Source of the DNA: Micromonospora sp. MP36
GTDB lineage: Bacteria; Actinomycetota; Actinomycetes; Mycobacteriales; Micromonosporaceae
Reading direction: 5' to 3'
DNA: 64,000 nt
NCBI RefSeq assembly: GCF_008119785.1
Contig: NZ_VSFA01000008.1
Span: forward strand, 62,001-126,000
Position numbers and translations under genes: made by a program. The notes under the pieces were generated by a model. That model was not told the DNA's origin, made no database searches, and saw nothing but the letters and a program-made list of their open reading frames with translations. Below are positions 1 through 8,943 of this stretch, piece after piece. The first letter of the stretch is position 1; each line of letters opens with the position of its first letter.

Positions 1-2619
1 GGCATGAAGTCCGGCAACCACACCCTGGCGATCTCGGCGACCGACGTGTTCGGCAAGCCCGTCAGCAAGACGGTCACGTTCACCTCCGACGCCATCCCGA
101 CGACGGGCGGCACCGACGTCGGCCAGGGCAGCGGTCGGGTGACGCTCTCGGCGATCGCCCACAACCCCGACGGCGGCGAGGTGACCACCACCTTCAAGCA
201 GGCCACCCCGAGCGTGCCGGTGGGCGGCTTCCAGGGTGTCGTCCCGGTGATGCCGTCCGCGCTGGACTTCTCCTACACCGACGGCGGCCAGATCGGCGCG
301 AGCCCGCGCCCCGACGGCAAGCTGGCGAACAGCCCGTCCACGGGCAACATCCCCTTCCAGCGGTACGACGTCCAGGTGCCGGCGTCGACCGAGCGCCGCC
401 AGATCCTGTGGAACGGTGTGGTCGACCCCGAGCGCGCGGTCTCGCTGCACGCGTGGAACGCCACCACCCAGGCGTGGACCGAGGTCGCCACCGCCCGCGG
501 CCAGGCCGAGGGGGAGACCACGCTGAAGGCCGCCGTCCGGCCCGAGCTGGTCGACAACGGCGTGGTCCACGTCCTGGTCACCGGTCAGGACCCGTTCGCC
601 GACGACCTGGCGGCGCGCGACGCCACCGCCGGCGCCCCGGCCAACCGGGACCACTTCGAGGACCCGTCGAAGTACGACTTCTCGCTGGCCCACTTCACCG
701 ACACGCAGTACCTCGCCGAGGGCGCGGTCGGCGGCACGTACGACGACTTCGACGGCATCGACGAGCCGACCGACAAGATGACCATGGAGGAGCAGGCGCT
801 CTGGGCGAAGTCCTACAAGGACACCGCCCAGTGGCTGGCCGACAACGCCGCCCGACGCAAGATCGCCTACACCGCGCACACCGGCGACATCATCGAGAAC
901 GACTACAGCAACCCGCTGGCCACCGATTCCAACGGAAACCTGCTCCGCCCCGGCCTGGACGAGCAGGTGACCAAGGAGTTCCAGTTCACCGCCGAGGCGC
1001 AGCGCACCCTCGACGCCGCCGGACTGGTCAACCAGGTCATCGCCGGCAACCACGACAACCAGGGCGGCGCCGAGACCGGCCCGACCTCCCGGTTCAACCA
1101 GTACTACGGCCCCGAGCGCTACTACGAGGGCGCCAAGCAGTGGCCGGCCGAGTACAAGGCGTCGTACCACGCCTGGGACGAGACCACCGACGCCTCCGGC
1201 GCCGTGGTCACCCGCGGTAAGGACAACCAGAACAACTACGTCCTGTTCTCCGCGGGCGGTCTGGACTTCGTCGCGGTGGGCCTCTCCTACGGCGTCACCC
1301 AGGCCGAGGCCGACTGGGCCAGCTCCATCTTCCAGCGCTACCACGACCGCAACGGCATCCTGCTGACCCACGCCTACATCGCCCCGTCGGGCGCGGCGGA
1401 CGGCCGGGGCGCCAACTTCTCCACCGACGGTTCGCGGGCCTTCTCCAGCATCGTGGCAGCCAACCCGAACGTGTTCCTGGTCCTCGCCGGTCACGAGCAC
1501 GGCGTCGGCACGAACCTCAAGACCGGGGTCGGCGTCACCGTCGAGCACAACGTGGTCGAGCTGCTCGCCGACTACCAGTTCTACAAGATGACCGCAGGCG
1601 AGCTGTGGCCGGAGAAGGTCGACGCCAACGGCAACCTCGACCTCAACGGCGACGGCACCGTCGATCACAAGAAGGGCGACCTGCTGCAGTTCGGCGCCAG
1701 CTTCCTGCGGCTGCTGCAGATCGACGTCGACCGCGCCGAGATGAGCATCGACACCTACTCGCCGATGCTCAACAACTACGGCGCCACCGAGTACGACGAC
1801 CGCAAGCGCTACAACGGCGCCGAGGACAACATGGTGCTGCCGATCGACCTGTCGTCCCGCAAGACCAGCTTCAGCACCGACGGTCTCGTCCTGGTCACCC
1901 CGACCGACACCGTGATCGGTGCGGCCACGGCCAAGTCGGGCTGGCCCGCCACCGTGCAGTGGAGCGGCCTGACCGAGGGCGAGCTCTACGCCTGGACCAC
2001 CACCAGCCGCACCGGCGACGGTGACCAGGTGGGCTCGGCCGACCAGTTCGGCGGCATCTTCACCGCCACCGCGGCCGGCACCGACGTCACCGCGCCGGTG
2101 CTGACCGTCCCCGCCACGACCTCGGTCAAGCAGGGACAGGCCTTCGACCCGCTGGCCGGCGTCACCGCGGTGGACAACACCGACGGCAACGTCACCGACC
2201 GCATCCAGGTCGTCGGCACCGTCGACACCACCACCCCCGGCAGCTACGCGCTGACGTACCTGGTCGCCGACACCAACGGCAACCAGGCGGTCGCCAGCCG
2301 GGTCGTCACCGTCACCGCGGCCCCGACCGTGGAGCTCACCCCCACCTCGGTCCGCACCAACGACGTGACGGCCACCTGGGGCCGCACCCTGAAACTGACC
2401 GCGACCGTCACGCCCACCACGGCGACCGGCCCGGTGCAGTTCATGATCGGTGAGGACGTGCTCTGCGAGGCCCCGGTCAAGAAGGGCACCGCGTCCTGCA
2501 CCGTCCAGATGCTGCCCAACCCCGGCACCCACCAGGTACGCGCGGTCTACGGCGGCGACAAGACCCACGCGGCGTCGTACGACGACTTCACCCTGACGGT
2601 GGTCGAGCACAAGCGCTGA
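1..2619 (+). CDS. Secreted calcineurin-like metallophosphoesterase with C-terminal Ig-like domains (5' truncated)
   Basis: The frame is open from the window edge, so the N-terminus and any signal peptide lie upstream. The first ~200 residues are beta-rich and look like an accessory domain. The phosphoesterase core follows (residues ~225-510) with the family metal-binding blocks: FTDTQ (a D-x-Q variant of D-x-H), HTGDIIEN, AGNHDN, LLTHAY and LAGHEHG. After the core come an Ig-like segment resembling DUF5011 (~700-775) and a bacterial Ig-like repeat (~780-868). This layout fits an extracellular hydrolase of phosphoesters or nucleotides; the substrate cannot be told from sequence. A strong hairpin follows the stop. 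Confidence 0.85.
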   Translation, partial: GMKSGNHTLAISATDVFGKPVSKTVTFTSDAIPTTGGTDVGQGSGRVTLSAIAHNPDGGEVTTTFKQATPSVPVGGFQGVVPVMPSALDFSYTDGGQIGASPRPDGKLANSPSTGNIPFQRYDVQVPASTERRQILWNGVVDPERAVSLHAWNATTQAWTEVATARGQAEGETTLKAAVRPELVDNGVVHVLVTGQDPFADDLAARDATAGAPANRDHFEDPSKYDFSLAHFTDTQYLAEGAVGGTYDDFDGIDEPTDKMTMEEQALWAKSYKDTAQWLADNAARRKIAYTAHTGDIIENDYSNPLATDSNGNLLRPGLDEQVTKEFQFTAEAQRTLDAAGLVNQVIAGNHDNQGGAETGPTSRFNQYYGPERYYEGAKQWPAEYKASYHAWDETTDASGAVVTRGKDNQNNYVLFSAGGLDFVAVGLSYGVTQAEADWASSIFQRYHDRNGILLTHAYIAPSGAADGRGANFSTDGSRAFSSIVAANPNVFLVLAGHEHGVGTNLKTGVGVTVEHNVVELLADYQFYKMTAGELWPEKVDANGNLDLNGDGTVDHKKGDLLQFGASFLRLLQIDVDRAEMSIDTYSPMLNNYGATEYDDRKRYNGAEDNMVLPIDLSSRKTSFSTDGLVLVTPTDTVIGAATAKSGWPATVQWSGLTEGELYAWTTTSRTGDGDQVGSADQFGGIFTATAAGTDVTAPVLTVPATTSVKQGQAFDPLAGVTAVDNTDGNVTDRIQVVGTVDTTTPGSYALTYLVADTNGNQAVASRVVTVTAAPTVELTPTSVRTNDVTATWGRTLKLTATVTPTTATGPVQFMIGEDVLCEAPVKKGTASCTVQMLPNPGTHQVRAVYGGDKTHAASYDDFTLTVVEHKR

Positions 2620-2648
2620 TCGACGGGTTCAACGGGGGAACACCCCGG

Positions 2649-2680
2649 AGCGGGGCCGGTCCCATCGGGCCGGCCCCGCT
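2649..2680. terminator. Bidirectional hairpin terminator
   Basis: An 11-bp perfect inverted repeat (AGCGGGGCCGG at 2649-2659 with CCGGCCCCGCT at 2670-2680) lies between two convergent genes, the phosphoesterase and the GntR regulator. There is no clear U tract, as is common in actinobacteria. Confidence 0.7.
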
Positions 2681-2695
2681 TCCCGTTCCCGGCGC

Positions 2696-3361
2696 CTAGC
2701 CGGGTACGGCGCCGGCGGCTTGGGCGGCGGAGTTGGCGCTCTGCTCGACGTGTACTCGCATCGCTTGCTCGGCCCGTTCGGGATCGCCGCTGGCCAGGGC
2801 CTCGTAGATGGCCTGGTGTTCGGTGACCGCGAGGTCCGGCCGGCCGGGCTCTCGAGTGGACAGCGACCGGTAGCGGTCGACGTGCCCCCGGATCTGGTGC
2901 AGCAACTGGTCACACCAGCGGTTCTCGGCGATCTCGGCGATCCGGGCGTGGAACTCCCGGCCGATGCGCAGCACCTCGGTCTCGTCGCCACGTAGCCGGT
3001 GCATCAGGTCGATCAGCCGGGCCAGCGCGTCGAGGTCCGGCTGGGTCATTCGGGTGCAGGCGTCCCGGGCTAGCAGCCCCTCGAGGCGGGCCCGGATGTC
3101 GTAGACCCGGCGAATGTCGGCCGGGTCGAGCGGGGTCACCCGGGAGCCGCCGGTGGGCAACTGGTCGACCAGTCCCTCGGCGATCAGCAGCCGGAGCGCC
3201 TCGCGTACCGGGGTCCGGCTGACACCCAGCGTGCTGGCCAGCTCCGGCTCAGTGAGTCGGGCGCCCGGCCGGAACTCGCCCAAGATGATCTTGGCGCGCA
3301 TCAACTCGTACACCGCCTGCGCGCCGGACTGCCGCCGCAGATTGGCCTGCCCTCTGGTCAC
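2696..3361 (-). CDS. GntR-family transcriptional regulator, FCD subfamily
   Basis: A 221-aa DNA-binding regulator. An N-terminal winged helix (AVYELMRAKIILGEFRPG, then LGVSRTPVREALRLL as recognition helix) is followed by an all-helical FCD ligand domain with the expected His/Asp/Arg pattern (EFHARIAE, TEHQAIYEAL). The GTG at 3361 was chosen because similarity begins just after it; the frame stays open upstream, but that part has no family similarity. The gene diverges from the PrpB-like/Tct/PrpD operon, so it probably represses that operon and responds to an organic acid. That role is inferred from position. Confidence 0.85.
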   Translation of the reverse strand: MTRGQANLRRQSGAQAVYELMRAKIILGEFRPGARLTEPELASTLGVSRTPVREALRLLIAEGLVDQLPTGGSRVTPLDPADIRRVYDIRARLEGLLARDACTRMTQPDLDALARLIDLMHRLRGDETEVLRIGREFHARIAEIAENRWCDQLLHQIRGHVDRYRSLSTREPGRPDLAVTEHQAIYEALASGDPERAEQAMRVHVEQSANSAAQAAGAVPG

Positions 3362-3398
3362 CGTCTCATCCTGCCATGACTCGTTGCCCGCTGCACTA

Positions 3399-3408
3399 TT
3401 GCATACAA
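3399..3408. promoter_or_regulatory. Candidate GntR (FCD) operator
   Basis: TTGCATACAA is a near-perfect palindrome of the type TTGTATACAA bound by many FCD-class GntR regulators. It lies in the ~120-bp divergent region between the GntR gene and the lyase operon, where it could control both promoters. Only the motif is seen; binding is inferred. Confidence 0.4.
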
Positions 3409-3488
3409 GTACCCACGGCGTTACGGTCTCGTTCTCAGCCGGAGAAGTTCCTGGTCCGGCTCGCAAGCGAGGGAGAGCGCCGTTGTCC

Positions 3489-4346
3489 ATGAGTCCCGCC
3501 CAGCAATTGCGTGCCCGGTTGGCTGGCCCAGGGATCGTCGTCGCGCCCGGCGTCTACGACGGGCTGTCAGCGCGCATCGCCGCCCTCGCCGGCTTCGAGG
3601 CGGTGTACGTCAGCGGCGGCGCGGTGGCCCGCAGCAGCGGCGTGCCGGACCTGGGACTGCTGACCATGACCGAAGTGCTGGGCCGGCTGCGCGAGGTGGT
3701 CGATGCGGTCGACGTGCCGGTCATCGCGGACGCCGACACCGGGTACGGCAACGCGCTCAACGTGCGCCGCACCGTACGGGAGTTCGCCCGGCTGGGCGTG
3801 GCGGCGCTGCACCTGGAGGACCAGGTCACCCCGAAACGCTGTGGGCACTACGAGGACAAGCAACTCATCTCCGTCGACGAGATGACCGGCAAGGTCCGGG
3901 CCGCGGTCGACGCCCGCGGCGACGACGGCCCGCTGCTCATCGTCCGCACCGACGCGATCGCGGCGGAGGGCTTCGACGCCGCGATCGCCCGCGCGCACGC
4001 CTACGTCGGGGCCGGCGCCGAGATGCTGTTCATCGAGGCGCCCACCTCGGTGGCACAGATCGAGCGGGTGGCCGACGAACTGCCCGTACCCCTGCTGATC
4101 AACATGTTCGCCGGCGGGAAGACCCCCCTGATGAACGCGCAGGACCTGGCGCGGCTCGGCTTCAAGCTGATGATCGCGCCGTCTGACCTGCAACGCGCGG
4201 CCATTCGGGCGATGCAGGACACCGCCCGGGAGTTGCGCGAGAACGGCTCCACCGACCGGCTGGCCGGCAGGATGACGACCTTCACCGAGCGTGACGACAT
4301 CATCGGCCTGCCCAGCTACCGCGAACTGGAATCTCGATACGCCTGA
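3489..4346 (+). CDS. Isocitrate lyase/PEP mutase-family lyase, PrpB-like
   Basis: A 285-aa TIM-barrel lyase. It carries the Mg-binding segment DADTGYGN (~residues 81-88) and the family signature PKRCGH (~115-120), whose Cys is the catalytic residue of 2-methylisocitrate lyases. The length and the LHLEDQ and ARTD-like (here VRTDAIAAEG) blocks fit PrpB and related lyases such as 2,3-dimethylmalate lyase. The ATG at 3489 is used; a TTG at 3483 is better spaced from GAGGGAG (3469-3475) and may be the true start. It is first in an operon with a tricarboxylate importer and a PrpD-like dehydratase, so cleavage of a methylisocitrate-like acid to pyruvate and succinate is likely. Oxaloacetate decarboxylase or PEP mutase activity is less likely. 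Confidence 0.82.
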   Translation: MSPAQQLRARLAGPGIVVAPGVYDGLSARIAALAGFEAVYVSGGAVARSSGVPDLGLLTMTEVLGRLREVVDAVDVPVIADADTGYGNALNVRRTVREFARLGVAALHLEDQVTPKRCGHYEDKQLISVDEMTGKVRAAVDARGDDGPLLIVRTDAIAAEGFDAAIARAHAYVGAGAEMLFIEAPTSVAQIERVADELPVPLLINMFAGGKTPLMNAQDLARLGFKLMIAPSDLQRAAIRAMQDTARELRENGSTDRLAGRMTTFTERDDIIGLPSYRELESRYA

Positions 4347-4386
4347 CGAACCACGCCACTCCTTCATCCCCCAAAGGAGAAGCACC

Positions 4387-5391
4387 ATGCGCATCACCAG
4401 AACCGGCACCATCGCGGCCGTGTTGGCCGCGCTCGTCGCGACCGTCTCCGCATGCGGCGGCGGGTCCGCCAAGGGCGGCGGCGATCAGGGCGCGAAGCAA
4501 CTCGCCCGGCTCAACATCATCGCCCCGGCCGCGCCGGGCAGCGGCTGGGACCAGACCGCCCGGGCGGTGCAGGACTCGCTTCAGAAGGCCGACCTGGCCC
4601 GCCAAGTCGAGGTGACCAACGTCCCCGGCGCCTCCGGCACCGTGGCGCTCGCCCAGGTGGCGCCGCAGAAGGGCAAGAAGGACCTGCTCATCATGTCCGG
4701 GCTGGCCATGATGAGCGGCGTCCTCACGAACGGCACGGACGTGACCCTGGACGATCTCACGCCGGTAGCCCGGCTGATCGGCGAGTACGAGACGATCGTG
4801 GTGCCGGCAAGTTCGCCCTACCAGAAGCTCGACGACCTGCTGGCCGCGATCAAGGCGGACCCGAAGAAGGTCCCGATCGCCGGTGGCTCGGCCGGCAGCG
4901 CGGACCAGATCTTCATCGGCCTGCTGGCAAAGGAGGCCGGAATCGACCCGGCCAAGGTGAACTACGTGCCGTTCTCAGGCGGTGGCGAGGCCACCACCGC
5001 GCTGCTGGGCAACAAGGTCGCCGCGGGCGTCGCGGGCACCGGCGAGTTCCAGGAGCAGGTGAAGGCCGGCAAGCTGCGGGCGCTGGTGGTCTCCGCCGCG
5101 AAGCCGGTGGAGAGCATGCCGGGCGTGCCGACCATCGCCGACGTCGGTCACCCGGGGGTCGAGTTCTACAACTGGCGCTCGATCATGGCGCCGAACGGGC
5201 TGACCGCCGAGCAGAAGAAGGCGTACGTGGACGCGGTCACCGCGATGCACGCCTCGGACGGGTGGAAGACCACGCTGAAGGAGCGGGCCTGGGAGGACAC
5301 CTTCCTGGCCGGTGACGAGTTCGGCACCTGGCTGGGCCAGGAGCAGACCCGGGTGAGCGGCGTCCTGACCGAACTCGGACTGGTGAAGTGA
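4387..5391 (+). CDS. tctC: Tripartite tricarboxylate transporter substrate-binding lipoprotein
   Basis: A 334-aa extracytoplasmic solute-binding protein of the Bug/TctC family. It has a short hydrophobic signal peptide ending in the lipobox VSAC, so it should be lipid-anchored. Family features include the start of the mature domain (LNIIAPAAPGSGWDQTARAV), the SSPYQKLDDLLAAIK block and GGSAGSADQI. AAAGGAG at 4374-4380 sets the ATG at 4387. It overlaps tctB by 4 nt (GTGA). It would capture a di- or tricarboxylate for TctAB. Confidence 0.9.
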   Translation: MRITRTGTIAAVLAALVATVSACGGGSAKGGGDQGAKQLARLNIIAPAAPGSGWDQTARAVQDSLQKADLARQVEVTNVPGASGTVALAQVAPQKGKKDLLIMSGLAMMSGVLTNGTDVTLDDLTPVARLIGEYETIVVPASSPYQKLDDLLAAIKADPKKVPIAGGSAGSADQIFIGLLAKEAGIDPAKVNYVPFSGGGEATTALLGNKVAAGVAGTGEFQEQVKAGKLRALVVSAAKPVESMPGVPTIADVGHPGVEFYNWRSIMAPNGLTAEQKKAYVDAVTAMHASDGWKTTLKERAWEDTFLAGDEFGTWLGQEQTRVSGVLTELGLVK

Positions 5392-5960
5392 CCTCTCCGA
5401 CCGACCAACCCGGCACCGCCGGCCCGGTCGAGGGTCCGACCCCGGTCGGCGGGGTACCGCCGACCGGGGCGGCCCGGGGCCGGATCGCGTGGGGTGAACT
5501 CGCGTTCGGCGTACTCCTGTCGGCGGTCGCGGTGACCGTGCTGGTCGACGCGGCCGGACTGCCCGCCTCGACGTCGGCCTCCGGCGTCGGCCCGGCGTTC
5601 TTCCCAACCATCGTCGGGGTCGCCCTGCTCACCGTCGCCGCCGCCCTGATCGTCGCGGTGCTCCGGGGCCACCGGGGCACCCCCGACGAGGGCGAGGGTG
5701 ACGTAGACCCATCCCACACCCAGGTCCGTCCGGCGCTGCTCGTGGTCGGCGCGGTGCTCGCCCACGGGCTGCTGCTCGACCTGGCCGGCTACCTCGTCGC
5801 GGCGTTCGTCGCGTTCTGGGGCATCGCGTACGCGCTGGGCGCGCGCCACCCGGTCCGTACCCCGGCGATCTCACTCGCCGTGGCGGCGGTCGTCTACCTC
5901 GGCTTCACCTACGGCCTCGGCATCGACCTGCCTGCGGGCCCGCTGGAAGGGATCGGCTGA
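5388..5960 (+). CDS. tctB: Tripartite tricarboxylate transporter small membrane subunit
   Basis: A 190-aa membrane protein with about four hydrophobic segments and the family's [14 protein letters not shown] block after the first. The GTG start overlaps the tctC stop, and the stop overlaps the tctA start (ATGA), so the three subunits are translationally coupled. TctB is the small integral subunit that pairs with TctA in this secondary transporter family. Confidence 0.9.
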   Translation: MTSPTDQPGTAGPVEGPTPVGGVPPTGAARGRIAWGELAFGVLLSAVAVTVLVDAAGLPASTSASGVGPAFFPTIVGVALLTVAAALIVAVLRGHRGTPDEGEGDVDPSHTQVRPALLVVGAVLAHGLLLDLAGYLVAAFVAFWGIAYALGARHPVRTPAISLAVAAVVYLGFTYGLGIDLPAGPLEGIG

Positions 5961-7495
5961 TGGACGGAATCAGCGAGCTGCTCGCGGGCTTCGCGGTCGC
6001 CCTCACCCTGGCCAACCTCGGCTACGCGCTGATCGGCACGATCGTCGGCACGATGATCGGGGTGCTGCCCGGCATCGGGCCGGCACTCACCATCGCCCTG
6101 CTGCTGCCGCTGACATACGGCCTCGAACCGTCCGGCGCGTTCATCATGTTCGCCGGCATCTACTACGGCGCGATGTACGGCGGCTCCACCACGTCCATCC
6201 TGCTCAAGACCCCCGGCGAGTCCGGCTCGATCATCACCGCGATCGACGGCAACAAGATGGCCCGGGCCGGCCGGGGAGCCGCCGCCCTGGCCACCGCCGC
6301 GATCGGCTCGTTCCTCGCCGGCACCATCGCCACCGGCCTGCTGGCCGTGGCCGCACCGAGAATCGTCGATCTGGCCGTGCGCCTCGGCGCCCCCGACTAC
6401 CTGGCGCTGATGGTGCTGGCCTTCATGTGCGTGGGTTCGCTGCTCGGCGGGTCGATGCTGCGCGGCTTCGCCAGCCTCGGCCTCGGCCTGGCCATCGGCC
6501 TGGTCGGCATCGACTTCCAGAGCGGGCAAGCGCGGCTCGACTTCGGCCTGGTCCGGCTCCTCGACGGCATCGACACTGTGCTGCTCATCGTCGGGCTATT
6601 CGCCATCGGTGAGGTGCTCTACGTCGCCGCGCACCAGCAAGCCAGCACCTTCGGCATCGCCTCGGTCGCCGGACAGCGCTGGATGACCCGGGAGGACTGG
6701 CGACGGTCCTGGAAGCCATGGCTGCGCGGCACGGCGATCGGCTTCCCGCTCGGCACCATCCCGGCCGGCGGCTCGGAGGTCCCCACGTTCCTGTCGTACT
6801 CACTGGAGCGCCGGCTGTCCAGGCGGCCGGAGGAGTTCGGCAACGGCGCGATCGAGGGCGTCGCCGGGCCGGAGGCGGCGAACAACGCCAACGCCGCCGG
6901 CGCGCTGGTCCCGCTGCTCACCCTGGGCATCCCCACCTCCGCGACCGCCGCGGTGATCCTGGTGGCCTTCCAGCAGTACGGCATCCAGCCCGGCCCGCAG
7001 CTCCTGGACACCGAGCCGGCGCTGGTCTGGGGACTGATCGCCAGCCTGTTCATCGGCAACGCGATCCTGCTCGTGCTCAACCTGCCGCTGGTCGGGCTGT
7101 GGGTGAAGATGCTGCACATCCCCAAGCCCTACCTGTACGCCGGCATCGGCCTGTTCGCCCTGGTCGGCGCGTACGCGGTCAACGGCTCGTCGTTCGACGT
7201 CTACCTGCTGCTGGTCGTCGGTGTCCTGGGTTACTTCATGCGTCGCTTCGGCTTCCCGATCGCCCCGCTCATCGTAGGCGCCATCCTGGGCCCGCTCGCC
7301 GAGTTGCAACTGCGCCGGGCGCTGGACATCGCCGGTGGCGACCTGACCACCCTGGTCAGCACCCCGTTCACCGTGGCGGTCTACAGCCTCCTAGTGCTCG
7401 TGCTGTGCGTCCCGGCGCTGCTGCGGCTGCGGACCCGGCGAGCCCAGCAGGCCGCCGGCGTCCCCACCCCAGACCGCGAATCCTCCACCGTCTAG
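5960..7495 (+). CDS. tctA: Tripartite tricarboxylate transporter large permease subunit
   Basis: A 511-aa, roughly 12-TM permease of full family length. Diagnostic blocks are [20 protein letters not shown] near the N-terminus and [17 protein letters not shown] with LTLGIPTS in the middle; these glycine-rich loops are characteristic of TctA. It forms the channel of the importer with TctB and TctC. The neighbouring lyase and dehydratase suggest that the cargo is a methylcitrate-like acid rather than citrate. Confidence 0.93.
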   Translation: MDGISELLAGFAVALTLANLGYALIGTIVGTMIGVLPGIGPALTIALLLPLTYGLEPSGAFIMFAGIYYGAMYGGSTTSILLKTPGESGSIITAIDGNKMARAGRGAAALATAAIGSFLAGTIATGLLAVAAPRIVDLAVRLGAPDYLALMVLAFMCVGSLLGGSMLRGFASLGLGLAIGLVGIDFQSGQARLDFGLVRLLDGIDTVLLIVGLFAIGEVLYVAAHQQASTFGIASVAGQRWMTREDWRRSWKPWLRGTAIGFPLGTIPAGGSEVPTFLSYSLERRLSRRPEEFGNGAIEGVAGPEAANNANAAGALVPLLTLGIPTSATAAVILVAFQQYGIQPGPQLLDTEPALVWGLIASLFIGNAILLVLNLPLVGLWVKMLHIPKPYLYAGIGLFALVGAYAVNGSSFDVYLLLVVGVLGYFMRRFGFPIAPLIVGAILGPLAELQLRRALDIAGGDLTTLVSTPFTVAVYSLLVLVLCVPALLRLRTRRAQQAAGVPTPDRESSTV

Positions 7496-7516
7496 CACGA
7501 TCCGATAGGAGAGCTG

Positions 7517-8941
7517 ATGTCCGCCGCCTACGACGACGTCGTGGTACAGATAGCCGAGTATGCCGCCCACCCGGAGCGGATCGAATCCGAGCTGGCCCTG
7601 CGCACCGCCCACCTGTCCTTCCTCGACGCCACCGCCTGCGCCTTCCTCGGGCTGGCCGACGCCGAGTGCCGGCGGACCGCGGAGCCGCTGTTCCCGACCG
7701 CCGCGCCGCACCCCAGCCGGGTGCTGGCGACCGGCTACGCCACCGACCCGGTGCAGGCGGCGTTCAGCACCGGCACGCTGATCCGCTGGCTGGACTTCAA
7801 CGACACCTGGCTGGCTCTGGAGTGGGGCCACCCGTCGGACAACCTGGCCGCCATCCTGCCACTGGCCGACCACCTCGCCCAACGGGCCCGGGCCACCGGC
7901 GGCACCCCGCCGACCGTGCGCGACGTGCTGGTCGCCATGATCCAGGCGCACGAGATCCAGGGTGTGCTTGCTCTCGGTACCGCGCTCAACCGGCACGGGC
8001 TGGACCACGTCGCGTACGTCCGGATCGCCTCGACCGCGGTGGCCACGCGGCTGCTCGGCGGTTCCGAGGAGGACATCCGGCGGGCGCTCGGGCACGCCTG
8101 GGTCGACGGCGGTGCGCTGCGCACGTACCGGCACACGCCGAACGTGACCTGGCGTAAGTCCTGGGCGGCCGGTGACGCGGCCAGCCGGGCGGTCCGGCTG
8201 GCCTACCTGGCGCTGCGCCGCGCGGAGAGCCCGCGTACCCCGCTGACCGCGAAGGGCTGGGGTTTCCAGGACTCGCTGCTCGGCGGGCACCAGGTCACCC
8301 TGCCGCAGCCGCTGGGCAGCTACGTGATGGAGAACGTGCTGCTCAAGCCGTGGTTCCCGGCCGAGTACCACGGCCAGACGGCGGTGGAAGCCGCCTTCCG
8401 GCTCGCCCCGACGGTAGGCGACCGGGTCACCGAGATCGACCGGATCGAGATCCGAACGCACGAGGCGGCGGTCCGGATCATCGACAAGACCGGCCCCCTG
8501 GCCAACCCGGCCGATCGGGATCACTGCCTGCAGTACATGGTGGCCATCGCCCTGCTGCACGGCCGGCTAGACGAGGAGCACTACACCGACGAGGCGGCGA
8601 CCGACCGCCGGGTGGACGCACTACGGGAGCGGATGATCGTCACCGAGGACCCGGAGTACAGCCGCGCCTACCTCGACCCCGCCGAGCGGGCAGTGGCCAA
8701 CGCGCTGCGGATCACCTTCTCCGACGGCACCGACACCGGTTGGCAGGAGATCCGCATCCCGATCGGCCACCCGCGACGCCGGCCCGAGGCCGAGCCGCTG
8801 GTGCGGGACAAGCTGCGCCGTGGGCTCGGCGCGGCGCTGCCCGACGAGCGCGCGGAACTGGTGGCCGATAGCCTCGCCGATCGGGACGGCCTCCTCGACA
8901 CGCCAGCCGACGACCTGCTCGATCTGCTCGTCGTGCCCTGA
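7517..8941 (+). CDS. MmgE/PrpD-family 2-methylcitrate dehydratase-like protein
   Basis: A 474-aa protein of normal PrpD length. The signature block RWLDFNDTWLALEWGHPSDN (~residues 88-107) and the later AHEIQGVLAL, TYRHTPNVTWRKSWAAGDA and YVMENVLLKPWFPAEYH blocks match 2-methylcitrate dehydratase closely, more so than the cis-aconitate decarboxylase branch. It would remove water from 2-methylcitrate to give 2-methyl-cis-aconitate. AGGAG at 7507-7511 sets the ATG. It sits between the Tct importer and an MFS gene. No methylcitrate synthase (PrpC) is present in the window. Confidence 0.85.
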   Translation: MSAAYDDVVVQIAEYAAHPERIESELALRTAHLSFLDATACAFLGLADAECRRTAEPLFPTAAPHPSRVLATGYATDPVQAAFSTGTLIRWLDFNDTWLALEWGHPSDNLAAILPLADHLAQRARATGGTPPTVRDVLVAMIQAHEIQGVLALGTALNRHGLDHVAYVRIASTAVATRLLGGSEEDIRRALGHAWVDGGALRTYRHTPNVTWRKSWAAGDAASRAVRLAYLALRRAESPRTPLTAKGWGFQDSLLGGHQVTLPQPLGSYVMENVLLKPWFPAEYHGQTAVEAAFRLAPTVGDRVTEIDRIEIRTHEAAVRIIDKTGPLANPADRDHCLQYMVAIALLHGRLDEEHYTDEAATDRRVDALRERMIVTEDPEYSRAYLDPAERAVANALRITFSDGTDTGWQEIRIPIGHPRRRPEAEPLVRDKLRRGLGAALPDERAELVADSLADRDGLLDTPADDLLDLLVVP

Positions 8942-8943
8942 CC

